Shown one piece after another: positions 1 to 7,057 of a stretch of 16,898 bases of DNA. This stretch comes from an uncultured Collinsella sp. (GTDB lineage: Bacteria > Actinomycetota > Coriobacteriia > Coriobacteriales > Coriobacteriaceae). A model generated the notes under the pieces. It saw only the letters and a list, made by a program, of their open reading frames with translations. It was not told the DNA's origin and did no database searches. Within the stretch, counting starts at the first letter, position 1; each line of letters opens with the position of its first letter. Location of the stretch: NCBI GenBank assembly GCA_900544755.1, contig UQWQ01000049.1, forward strand, positions 1 through 16,898. Reading direction: 5' to 3'. The translations under genes and the position numbers were made by a program.

Positions 1-6
1 AAGATA

Positions 7-83
7 TGGTCGGGACGACAAGATTTGAACCTGCGACATCCTGCTCCCAAAGCAGGCGCGCTACCAAACTGCGCCACGTCCCG
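7..83 (-). tRNA. tRNA-Pro, anticodon UGG
   Basis: On the minus strand this 77-nt segment folds as a complete cloverleaf. The acceptor arms are CGGGACG (5' end at 83) and CGTCCCG. The anticodon arm is CCTGC/GCAGG around the loop TTTGGGA, which places TGG at positions 34-36. The T loop reads GGTTCAAATC. The CCA end appears to be encoded (TGG on the plus strand at 7-9). It decodes proline CCN codons. A good promoter lies about 50 bases upstream (135-163). Confidence 0.96.
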
Positions 84-134
84 AAGGTGTTGAGCAGCTA
101 AGGTCTAAACCTTGCGTGTCCCAAAGCGAAGGAA

Positions 135-163
135 ATTATAGGGGAGACTCCCCGCCTGTGCAA
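135..163 (-). promoter_or_regulatory. sigma70-type promoter of tRNA-Pro
   Basis: On the minus strand, TTGCAC (158-163) and a perfect TATAAT (135-140) are separated by exactly 17 bases. Transcription would start near 128, leaving a leader of about 45 nt before the tRNA 5' end. The spacer contains the near-palindrome GGGGAGTCTCCCC (141-153), which lies just past the brnQ stop. It could act as a weak brnQ terminator, but no good T-run follows it. Confidence 0.75.
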
Positions 164-174
164 GCGACGATACC

Positions 175-1533
175 CTAGCTCCTCGAATGTACGACAAACC
201 AGCTGTGGAGCAGGCCGATCACAAACGCCACCACGGCAACCGGCGCCCACGCGGCTCCAATGTCTGCCAGCGGCAGCGCATCGAACGGCAGCCACGCGCC
301 CGTAAAGAACGCATCGCGGACCGAGGTAATCACGCTCTGCACTGCGACAACGCCGCCGACCCAGACCCACACCTGCGGATGCGCGTCGCAAAAACCGTGC
401 ACCAGACCCATAAGCACCAGCACGATGGCGACGGGGTACAGGGCGTTGAGCATGGGCACCGAGAACATAAGAATCACGTCGAGGCCCACGTTGGAAAGCA
501 CGCACGAAAACGCCGCGAACACAAAGGCGAGAACAGCAAAGGGACGACGCATGGCCTCCTCGGAAGCCTCCGCTCCCCCTTTGACCACATACGTCTCGCA
601 GAAATAGCGCGAACAGCAGCTGATAAGGCCGATGCACACGTTCATGCAAGCGAGGAAGAAGATCGCAAAGACCACGACCGTGCCGGCGAGGCCAAAGTGC
701 ATAGAGGCGGAACGGGCGAGGATGGCGGCACCGTTGGTGGCATCGGGCATCACGGTGCTGAGCTGCGCGCCGGCAAGGCCCAAGCCGCAGTAGATGATGG
801 CCATGAGCACACCGGCGATCACGCCGGAGCGCGAAATCTCGAAGGCAACGCGCTTGTCATCGGTAACACCCAGCTCGTGGATGGTCTCGGCGATGATGAT
901 GCCAAAGGCGAGCGACGCGAGCAGGTCCATGGTCTGATAGCCGGTCAAAAAGCCCTGTACGGCAGCGCCAGCATTATAGGGAGCCTGCGGCGCGGCAGCG
1001 GAGCCCAGCGGCGAGACCACAGCGGCACCCACGACCAATACGATAAGGGCAATGAGCGCGGGGCCCGTAATGCGGCCGAGCACGCGCGTGATGACGCCGG
1101 GGCGCAGCGTGAGCGCAAACGCGATGATAAAGAATCCAACGGCAAACACCAGGCGTGCCGTGCTGAGCGAGACGCCCTCGGGCAGCAGCGGCACCAGCAT
1201 CTCGAAGGCCGTGGAGCTCGTGCGCGGAATGGCCAGGCACGGGCCAATGGCCAGATACACCGCCGCAACAAAGAACTCGCCAAACTTGGGGTGCACGCGG
1301 CCGGCAAGCTCGCGCGCCGTTCCGGCAAGCGCAACGGCGATAAAGCCCATGACGGGCAGGCCGATGGCGGCAATGAGAAAGCCAAGCATGGCAACCGGCG
1401 TGGCAGAGCCTGCCTGCAGCGCCAGCAGCGGCGGGATAATAAGGTTGCCGGCGCCAAAGAGCATCGAGAACAGGGCGATGCCGACGGTGAGGACATGGTC
1501 GGAGCGCAGACCGCGCGGGGCGGATGAAGCCAT
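175..1533 (-). CDS. brnQ: branched-chain amino acid carrier, BrnQ/LIVCS family
   Basis: This 452-residue, strongly hydrophobic protein belongs to the BrnQ family, ion-coupled symporters that bring leucine, isoleucine and valine across the cytoplasmic membrane. The family N-terminus is plain: after a short cytoplasmic start, residues about 15-35 read VGIALFSMLFGAGNLIIPP, the characteristic first helix. The small-residue-rich membrane segments continue to the C-terminus, and the length is normal for a 12-helix member. The ATG at 1533 is preceded by AAAGGTGG at proper spacing. The gene sits about 76 bases behind the selenium cluster, but a strong terminator lies between them (1552-1586), so it needs its own promoter or readthrough. 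A TATACT at 1589-1594 is a possible -10 without a convincing -35. No T-box or other riboswitch is visible. Substrate preference is inferred from the family. Confidence 0.93.
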   Translation of the reverse strand: MASSAPRGLRSDHVLTVGIALFSMLFGAGNLIIPPLLALQAGSATPVAMLGFLIAAIGLPVMGFIAVALAGTARELAGRVHPKFGEFFVAAVYLAIGPCLAIPRTSSTAFEMLVPLLPEGVSLSTARLVFAVGFFIIAFALTLRPGVITRVLGRITGPALIALIVLVVGAAVVSPLGSAAAPQAPYNAGAAVQGFLTGYQTMDLLASLAFGIIIAETIHELGVTDDKRVAFEISRSGVIAGVLMAIIYCGLGLAGAQLSTVMPDATNGAAILARSASMHFGLAGTVVVFAIFFLACMNVCIGLISCCSRYFCETYVVKGGAEASEEAMRRPFAVLAFVFAAFSCVLSNVGLDVILMFSVPMLNALYPVAIVLVLMGLVHGFCDAHPQVWVWVGGVVAVQSVITSVRDAFFTGAWLPFDALPLADIGAAWAPVAVVAFVIGLLHSWFVVHSRS

Positions 1534-1551
1534 GGGACCACCTTTCGGGTC

Positions 1552-1586
1552 GAAACAAAAACGGGACGGGCAAAATACCCGTCCCG
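1552..1586 (-). terminator. rho-independent terminator of the selenium cluster, in the brnQ leader
   Basis: On the minus strand a perfect 9-bp stem CGGGACGGG/CCCGTCCCG (arms 1578-1586 and 1562-1570) with a 7-base loop is followed by GTTTTTGTTT. It lies 24 bases past the stop of the aminotransferase gene and only about 28 bases before the brnQ start, so it could also work as an attenuator for brnQ. Confidence 0.88.
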
Positions 1587-1609
1587 CAAGTATAAACGGT
1601 CCAGCAGCT

Positions 1610-2749
1610 TTAGCAGACTAAATTGCGCAGAGCATCGATAGCCATGTTGACTTCCTCGGCCGTGTTGAAGTAACCAAACGAGAACCGAACCACGCCCTGG
1701 CGCTCGGTTCCCAATGCACGGTGCATGAGCGGAGCGCAATGGGCGCCGGGGCGCGTCGCAATCCCCCACCCTTGCATGAGCGCGTCCGAGATCTCGGCAG
1801 AGTCGATATCACCCACGTTGAGCGACACGATCGCAGAGTGCGCCGGCTGGTCAAAGGCACCGTAGAGCTTAATCCCCGGAATCTCGCACACACCGGCAAG
1901 GAAGCGATCGGCGAGCGCACGCTCGTGGGCAGCAATCGCCTCGACCCCACCCTGGGCCTCGATAAAGTCGAGGCCGGCAGAAAGGCCCGCGATGCCGTGG
2001 CCGTTGAGCGTGCCCGCCTCAAGGCGCGTGGGCCACTCAAGCGGCTGCAGCGTATCGAAACTGTGCACGCCCGTGCCGCCCATGGCCCACGGCGCTACGT
2101 CAATGCCCTCCGCCACGGCCAGCCCGCCGGTGCCTTGGGGTCCCATGAGCCCCTTGTGGCCGGTAAAGCACACGACGTCGAACCCCATGGCTTGCATATC
2201 GATATGCGCCGTACCGGCAGACTGAGAGGCATCGACGATCACCAACGCGCCGACCGCATGGGCGATGGCAGCCACGCGCGCAATGTCGACCGCGTTGCCG
2301 GTCACATTAGAGGAATGCGTCACCACCACGGCACGCGTACCGGGCGTGACCAGCCGCTCGAGCTCGTCATAGTCGAGCACGCCGTTCGCGTCACAGCCCG
2401 CATGCTCAACGGTCACACCCCGCTCCGCTGCCAGGCGGTTGAGCGGACGCAGCACGGAGTTGTGCTCGAGCACCGTTGTGACCACATGGTCGCCGGGGCG
2501 CACCACCCCGTTGATGGCGGTGTTGAGCGCCGCCGTAGAGTTGGGCGTAAAGCACACATGGTCCGCCCTCGGGCAACCTAAAAGGCGCGCGAGCTTGGCA
2601 CGGCAACCGTGAATCGTACGAGCGGCATCGAGGGCACCCGACGTGGCGCCGCGCCCGGCATTGCCGAGCGAGCACATCGCCTGCGTCACGGCATCGATGA
2701 CCGTCTGCGGCTTGTGCATGGTCGTCGCCGCGTTATCCAGGTAGATCAT
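1610..2749 (-). CDS. NifS-like class V aminotransferase (cysteine desulfurase/selenocysteine lyase type), selenium cluster
   Basis: This 379-residue PLP enzyme resembles the cysteine desulfurase subgroup found with selD and yedF (EF2568 type). The start MIYLDNAATT is diagnostic. Visible landmarks are His96 in LEHNS, Asp173 in VDASQSAG, the PLP lysine Lys199 in FTGHKGLMGP, and a mobile-loop cysteine Cys338 in RPGAHCAPL. Such enzymes take sulfur or selenium from cysteine or selenocysteine as a persulfide or perselenide. Here it may supply selenium to SelD or to a labile selenium cofactor; that role is inferred from context. I chose the ATG at 2749 because GGAGGT lies 6 bases before it and it overlaps the upstream stop as ATGA. 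A start at 2764 would add five residues without support. The gene is last in its operon and is followed by a terminator. Confidence 0.9.
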   Translation of the reverse strand: MIYLDNAATTMHKPQTVIDAVTQAMCSLGNAGRGATSGALDAARTIHGCRAKLARLLGCPRADHVCFTPNSTAALNTAINGVVRPGDHVVTTVLEHNSVLRPLNRLAAERGVTVEHAGCDANGVLDYDELERLVTPGTRAVVVTHSSNVTGNAVDIARVAAIAHAVGALVIVDASQSAGTAHIDMQAMGFDVVCFTGHKGLMGPQGTGGLAVAEGIDVAPWAMGGTGVHSFDTLQPLEWPTRLEAGTLNGHGIAGLSAGLDFIEAQGGVEAIAAHERALADRFLAGVCEIPGIKLYGAFDQPAHSAIVSLNVGDIDSAEISDALMQGWGIATRPGAHCAPLMHRALGTERQGVVRFSFGYFNTAEEVNMAIDALRNLVC

Positions 2750-2997
2750 CGCACGACCTCCCACATATCAATCACGGTATAGCCCTCGGTAGGAACGCCC
2801 GCCGCGGTAAGCTCGCTGCGCAGCAGCTCCTCATCGGCAGGCAACGCCTTCCACGCCAGGCCGCAGCCGGCAGCGACCTCCCCGGGCACGGGAATCGTTC
2901 GCCCGGGAAGGCCACGCTCAACGCACAGGGACTCGCAGCCCATGGCGGCCGCCGTGGTGGGAAACGTGATGACAAGCGCCAGGCGCTTCTCCCTCAT
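2746..2997 (-). CDS. DUF3343 small protein, putative Se/S carrier
   Basis: This is an 83-residue protein of the DUF3343 family, described in Pfam as putative Se/S carrier-like. It has the usual N-terminal strand ALVITFPTTAAAMGCE and a PxPGEVAAGCGLAWK segment. Cysteines 21, 25 and 45 could carry persulfide or perselenide, and Cys45 in the AGCG turn is the most family-typical. The ATG at 2997 is preferred because GGAG sits 5 bases upstream; a TTG at 3012 is possible but less likely. It is 19 bases downstream of yedF and overlaps the aminotransferase gene by ATGA, so the two are likely translationally coupled. Its position between YedF and a NifS-like enzyme supports a role in moving selenium between proteins. 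The biochemistry of the family is largely unproven. Confidence 0.82.
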   Translation of the reverse strand: MREKRLALVITFPTTAAAMGCESLCVERGLPGRTIPVPGEVAAGCGLAWKALPADEELLRSELTAAGVPTEGYTVIDMWEVVR

Positions 2998-3016
2998 GGC
3001 AACTCCAACCAATACG

Positions 3017-3643
3017 CTACGGGCGCACGACGCGCACGGCCTGTTCCATCTTCTCCACGATCACGTACATGTTCGTGACCTCGCCCACCGCAAGCTGGTC
3101 TTTAATGCCATAGTGGTCGAGGCAGGTACCACAGGTGAGAATCTCGACACCCTGCTCGGCCAGGCCCTTCAGGTCGTCGAGCACCGGCGAGCCCTCAACG
3201 GTGAGCTTGGCGCCGCCGTTGTAGAACAGCATGGTCGCGGGCAGCTCCTCCTGCTGCGTCACGGCAAAGATAAACGCCTTCATGAGCTTGTGGCCCAGCT
3301 CGTCGTCGCCGCGGCCCATGCAGTCGGTGTAGACGGAAATGACGAGCTTGCCCTTGCCGGCGCTGGCATCACAGAAGGCAGCGCCATCCTGCTCTGGATC
3401 GGCCACGGCAACGGCGCCAGAGGTCGCCACGGTCACGTGCCACTCGGCGTCAGAAACCTTCTCGACCGAGGCCGTGCAGCCCTTCTCCTGCGCCATCTTG
3501 GAGATGTTCTTGACGGCGGTCTCGTTGTCGACCGAGGTCACGACGGCGCCCTCGCCATCGAGCTGCTTCAGAGCTTTGAGCGTCTTGACGACGGGCAGCG
3601 GGCAGGCATCGCCCATGGCATTGACTTCAATCTTGGTAGACAT
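3017..3643 (-). CDS. yedF: selenium metabolism protein YedF (SirA/TusA-like plus DsrE-like domains)
   Basis: This 208-residue protein has two domains. Residues 1-75 are a SirA/TusA fold with the signature ACPLPVVKT, where Cys14 is the likely chalcogen-carrying residue. Residues about 98-205 are a DsrE-like domain with Cys108, and with Cys171 and Cys174 in a CGTC motif. This fusion is the form known as selenium metabolism protein YedF and is normally found with selD. A plausible role is carrying selenium between the NifS-like enzyme and SelD; this is inferred, not shown. The ATG at 3643 has AAAGGAA upstream at good spacing. A longer open frame extends upstream but overlaps selD and is not coding. 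The gene lies 61 bases after selD, and that gap contains a perfect 18-base palindrome (3664-3681). Confidence 0.9.
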   Translation of the reverse strand: MSTKIEVNAMGDACPLPVVKTLKALKQLDGEGAVVTSVDNETAVKNISKMAQEKGCTASVEKVSDAEWHVTVATSGAVAVADPEQDGAAFCDASAGKGKLVISVYTDCMGRGDDELGHKLMKAFIFAVTQQEELPATMLFYNGGAKLTVEGSPVLDDLKGLAEQGVEILTCGTCLDHYGIKDQLAVGEVTNMYVIVEKMEQAVRVVRP

Positions 3644-3663
3644 AGCAAATTCCTTTCGAAAGA

Positions 3664-3681
3664 GCCGTTCTAGAGAACGGC
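3664..3681. repeat. perfect palindrome between selD and yedF
   Basis: GCCGTTCT and AGAACGGC flank a 2-base centre, giving an 18-base perfect inverted repeat. In RNA it would form a hairpin of 7 bp with a 4-base loop. On the transcribed minus strand it is followed by TCTTTCG and then the yedF ribosome-binding site. It could be a weak terminator, a processing site, or an operator. The sequence shows the symmetry only. Confidence 0.6.
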
Positions 3682-3704
3682 AAACAGTTACATAAACGTG
3701 CGGG

Positions 3705-4754
3705 CTAGCGAACAACGCGGACGGCAGGACCGCCCGGCTCCGCCTCGCACACGCGCCCGACAACGGCCGCGATGCGCCCCTCGGCATGCAGGCGACGCGC
3801 AAGCCCATCCACATCGGCAGCAGGCGCCGCGATGAGCAAACCGCCCGAGGTCTGCGGATCGTACAGCGCATCCAACCTGCCCGGCTCCAGGTCCTCGTCG
3901 GCAGCCACGCGCGGGCCAAAGAAGTCCTGGTTGCGGTAGGCACCGGCAGGAATAATGCCCAGACGCGCCATATCGAGCACCTGGTCAAAGAGCGGCACCG
4001 CCCCCGACGCAAGTTCAATCTGCACGCCCGAGCCCTCGGCCATCTCGCACGCATGCCCGATCAGGCCAAAGCCCGTGATGTCGGTGCAGCCGTGAAGCTC
4101 GAGGCCCTCGGCCAGGCGAATCGGGGCCTCGTTGAGGGTACACATCGAGTCAAACATGGCTGCGGCCTCGTCCTGCTCGATGAGCTCGCCCTTAATGGCC
4201 GTGGTGATGATGCCAGAGCCGATCGCCTTGGTCAGCAGCAGGACATCGCCAGCGCGCGTGCCGCTGTTGGCGAGCATGCGGTCGAGCGCGACAAAGCCGC
4301 TCACAGACAAGCCGTACTTGGGCTCGTCGTCGTTGATGGTATGACCGCCCGCGATAGAGCAGCCCGCCTCGACGCACTTGTCGGCGCCGCCCGCCAGAAT
4401 CTGGCCGGCAACCTCAACACCCAGGCAACTGGGTATGCAGAGCAGGTTCATGGCATGGCTCGGCCGCCCGCCCATGGCGTAGATGTCCGACAGCGAGTTT
4501 GCCGCGGCAATCTGGCCGAACAGAAACGGGTCGTCGACCATCGGCGGGAAGAAGTCGATGGACTGCACGAGCCCCAGGTTCTCCCCTACGCGGAAGACGC
4601 TCGCATCGTCGGAGGTATCGAACCCCACGAGTAGGTTGTCGTTATGCACATTGGGCAAGTCGCCCAGGACCTGGGCGAGGGCTCCAGGAGCCAACTTAGC
4701 GGCTCAACCGCTCGCGGCCGTCATAGACGTGAGCTTAATCTGATCGTCAGGCAT
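3705..4754 (-). CDS. selD: selenide, water dikinase SelD with in-frame UGA (selenocysteine at residue 17)
   Basis: Selenophosphate synthetase makes selenophosphate from selenide and ATP, the selenium donor for selenocysteine and related uses. The true start is the ATG at 4754, with GAGGAGGT 5 bases upstream. Translation runs MPDDQIKLTSMTAASG, then UGA at 4706-4704, then AAKLAPGALAQVLGDLP. The UGA is codon 17 and Lys20 follows, matching the positions of the catalytic Cys17 and Lys20 of E. coli SelD, so UGA is read as selenocysteine. The remainder is normal: Asp-rich metal and ATP sites in LLVGFDTSDDASVF, a GGHTINDDEPKYGL segment, TDITGFGLIGHA, and DPQTSGGLL near the C-terminus. The whole protein is 349 residues, the family's usual length. 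An ordinary gene caller would start at 4694 and lose the catalytic loop. It is 70 bases after yjiL, likely in the same operon. Confidence 0.95.
4670..4703 (-). promoter_or_regulatory. candidate SECIS stem-loop just downstream of the selD UGA
   Basis: Bacterial selenocysteine insertion needs a hairpin in the mRNA immediately 3' of the UGA. Two mutually exclusive stems can be drawn here: GGCTC/GAGCC with loop CTG (4692-4680), or CCTGG/CCAGG with a 9-base loop (4688-4670). Their distance from the UGA (11-16 bases) suits a SECIS. I cannot tell which one SelB would bind; the position rests on the family rule. Confidence 0.4.
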
Positions 4755-4824
4755 CGATACCTCCTCTCATCGGTCAATCATTTTCTCTCAGTATACGCAT
4801 GAATGCGAGCCCAAGGCGGATGCA

Positions 4825-5589
4825 TTAATTGAGCGCCTGTGCGCGAATCGCCGCGCCGATGGCACCGGCAAAGCGAGCCTGGGGCGAGGTTGTCACCGGC
4901 GACCCCAGTAGCTCGCCCAACCGCTCCACCACGAAGGCGTTCTCGCACAGGCCACCGGTCAGGTAGTACGGGGCGCCCGCGGCCTGCCCGGCCATGGTCG
5001 CCACGCGCGAGACCACGCTGTCGATCACGCCACGTGCGATGTTCTCGCGCGGCTCACCGCGACCGATCAGGCTGATAACCTCACTTTCGGCAAACACCGT
5101 GCACATGCTGCTGATCTTGGTGGGCTCGCCGGAACGCGCCAGGTCGGCCATCTGCTGCTGGGAAATGCCTAGGCGGTCGGCCATGATCTCCAAAAAGCGC
5201 CCCGTGCCGGCGGCGCACTTGTCGTTCATGGCAAACTTGGCCACGCGGCCGCCTTTAAGCTGGATGACCTTGGTGTCCTGGCCCCCCACGTCAATCACCG
5301 TGCCGTGATCGCCAAACAGACGCACGGCACCGGTGCTGTGGCAGGTAATCTCGGTCACGACCTTGTGCGCATAGGGCACGGCAACACGGCCGTAGCCAGT
5401 CGCGATCACGCGCACGTCGTCGGCAGCCACGCCATAGCCAGCCGCTGCCAGTGCCTCGCGCAGCCGCTCGGAAGCATCGACCGAGGAAAACCCGGTTGGC
5501 TGCACGCACGTCCACGCCACCGAACCCTCCCCGTCGACCACAGCAGCCTTAGCCGCCGTAGACCCGATATCGATCCCGATCCCTATCAT
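4825..5589 (-). CDS. yjiL: ATP-dependent activator of 2-hydroxyacyl-CoA dehydratase/double-cubane reductase (YjiL/DccA type)
   Basis: This 254-residue protein of the ASKHA fold hydrolyses ATP to drive an electron from its bridging [4Fe-4S] cluster into a partner iron-sulfur enzyme. The first phosphate-binding motif GIDIGSTAAKAAV is at residues 5-17 and the second, VIDVGGQDTKVI, at about 98-109. The two cluster cysteines, one set per subunit of a homodimer, are Cys125 in NDKCAAGTGRF and Cys163 in SSMCTVFAESEV. The adenosine motif YYLTGGLCEN is near the C-terminus. The ATG at 5589 has AGGAG upstream. The partner gene lies directly upstream (5749-6913), separated by a structured repeat. selD follows after 70 bases, so the activator is embedded in the selenium cluster. 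Family membership is certain; the final electron acceptor is unknown. Confidence 0.92.
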   Translation of the reverse strand: MIGIGIDIGSTAAKAAVVDGEGSVAWTCVQPTGFSSVDASERLREALAAAGYGVAADDVRVIATGYGRVAVPYAHKVVTEITCHSTGAVRLFGDHGTVIDVGGQDTKVIQLKGGRVAKFAMNDKCAAGTGRFLEIMADRLGISQQQMADLARSGEPTKISSMCTVFAESEVISLIGRGEPRENIARGVIDSVVSRVATMAGQAAGAPYYLTGGLCENAFVVERLGELLGSPVTTSPQARFAGAIGAAIRAQALN

Positions 5590-5644
5590 GGCTCTCTCCT
5601 AATCAGCAAGAAAATCAAACGATCAGACACTGCTGCAACAACGG

Positions 5645-5756
5645 CCCTCTGGGGTCTGAGGTGCCCGAGATTCCGAGCGACAAGCCCGACGAAGCGTACT
5701 CAAGGTACGCGAGGAGGGTTGGAGCCGGAAGGTCGGGCGCCTCAGACGTCAGAGGG
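5645..5756. repeat. structured intergenic repeat, copy 1 (after the yjiM stop)
   Basis: This long imperfect palindrome starts at the yjiM stop codon. The outer arms CCCTCT/AGAGGG (5645-5650 with 5751-5756) lead to a 15-bp stem (5654-5668 with 5733-5747, one G-T pair), then TTCCG/CGGAA (5671-5675 with 5726-5730), then a terminal hairpin GCGTAC/GTACGC (5694-5699 with 5705-5710). The same architecture with different bases recurs at 6951-7052. It could be a transcription or mRNA-stability element, or a mobile palindromic unit. Confidence 0.75.
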
Positions 5757-6913
5757 TTTCGATAAAGGCGGCGATGCGCGTCTCGATTTGGCCCATGTCA
5801 CCGTTGCTGTAGTCGGTCTCGATCTTCATATACGGAATGCCCGCACCCTCGACAGCTTCCTGCATGCGCGCACTCTCCACGTTAAAGGTGTGGCAGGCCT
5901 GTAGCACGCTCTCTACCACGCCATCGACATGATACTTCTCGCACATGGCAAGCGTGTTCCCCATGCGGCTGTCGTTGGGCGTCATGACCGAGCAGTTGAT
6001 ATCCAGGTAGCGGTCGGCGATGGCGCGCAGGATATCGGGAGCATCGGGGTCGATCATCATGGCCGCCGTGCGCTCACCCGAGCAGTCGTCCATGCACACG
6101 ACCACGCAGCCATTGGACTCGATAGTACGGCCTATCTTGTTGATCACGCCGCCCACCGGGCAGCCGGTGATCAGAATGCGCTTGGCATCCGCCGCAACCG
6201 GGCGCTCGCCTGCGTCGTAGGCCTCGCGCAGCTTGGCGACCTTTTGCTCCAGCTGCTGCGTATAGGCCTCGATATCAAAGCTGAACGTACCGGCAAACAT
6301 GGTGCTCATCAGGTCGACGCCGCTCATGGCCGCCGGCTGGTTGGCTTGCAGTGCAAACATCTCGAGCTGGGCCGCACGCAAGCGGTTGCGACGACGGACG
6401 GCAGCGCGCAGGTCATCGTCGGTAATCGTGATGCCGTAGAAGCCCTCGAGCTCCTCCTTGAGCAGGCGGCACTCCTCGTACCAGCCTTCACGCTCGTAGG
6501 CACGATCGCGACCCTGCGGAAGATGCAGAATGTGCGTGCGCTTGAGCTCCCCCCAGCAGCTCGTACATCTTCTTCTTGCCGTCGCAGGTGGTCTCGCCGA
6601 TGATCATGTCGCTAAAGTACGTAAACGGGCACTTTTGCGAATAGGCAAAACCATACGTAGACTTGATGAGCGGGCACAGGTTTGCCGGCAGCACCTTCTC
6701 GGCCTCGGGAATCACCTCGTCGGACGTACCACACAGAGCCACGCTCGAGGCGCCCGCGGCATCGATAATCTCGAGCGGCGTATAGCTGCACAAAAAGCCG
6801 ACCAGGCGATTACCCGCCTGCTTATAATCCTTGACGCGAATAAACGCCGCCTTGCGTTGCTCGTTGAACTCCTCAAACGTGGACGGCAACGGCTGCTCAA
6901 TATTATCCGACAT
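5749..6913 (-). pseudogene. yjiM: double-cubane-cluster reductase, YjiM/DccR type, split by a +1 frameshift
   Basis: The two reading frames together encode a homologue of the HgdB-like YjiM/DccR family, whose members carry a [8Fe-9S] double-cubane cluster and receive very low-potential electrons from an ATP-driven activator. Frame 1 runs from the ATG at 6913 (AAGGAG upstream) through about residue 121 (KKKMYELLG). It then meets a run of six G at 6554-6549. Removing one G restores GELKRTHILHLPQGRD and continues unbroken to the stop at 5749, giving 387 residues, the normal family length. Cluster-type cysteines are present on both sides: Cys42, 61, 80, 95 and 110, then ITGCPVGG and LQACHTFNVES. 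No other damage is visible, so this may be a sequencing error, phase variation at the G run, or a very recent mutation. As written, translation leaves the family frame and stops at 6488. Confidence 0.88.
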
Positions 6914-6950
6914 ATAACTCCTTAACAAACCTTTTAACCAACCAAGGAAA

Positions 6951-7052
6951 CGGCTTTCCCAGGTGCCCGAGGTTGCCGTGAAAGAGGAGCGCCGCGTACT
7001 TCGGTACGCAAGCGACGGTTTGAGGGGCAAGGTCGGGTGCTTGGGAAAGCCG
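6951..7052. repeat. structured intergenic repeat, copy 2 (after the amt stop)
   Basis: The outer stem pairs 6951-6970 with 7033-7052, 20 bp including three G-T pairs. Inside it are TTGCC/GGCAA (6973-6977 with 7026-7030) and the hairpin GCGTAC-TTCG-GTACGC (6994-7009), a UUCG tetraloop in RNA. It begins five bases after the amt stop codon and fills the gap to yjiM. Against copy 1 (5645-5756), both stems keep pairing although the bases differ. Confidence 0.75.
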
Positions 7053-7057
7053 CGCTG

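Noticed and set aside
187..1527. Long plus-strand open frame opposite brnQ (446 codons)
   Set aside because: Its product is rich in His, Arg, Gly and Asp with no domain, and it mirrors a clear BrnQ gene; it is a high-GC antisense shadow.
3644..4054. N-terminal extension of YedF by 137 residues
   Set aside because: It overlaps selD in another frame and is arginine-rich shadow sequence; the ATG at 3643 has its own ribosome-binding site and matches the family start.
6545..6560. Programmed ribosomal frameshift in yjiM
   Set aside because: A G6 run needs a +1 shift to restore the frame, there is no recognised slippery heptamer or stimulatory structure, and an indel is the simpler reading.
6914..6950. 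Separate promoter for yjiM
   Set aside because: The 37 bases between the structured repeat and the start hold a good ribosome-binding site but no recognisable -35/-10 pair.
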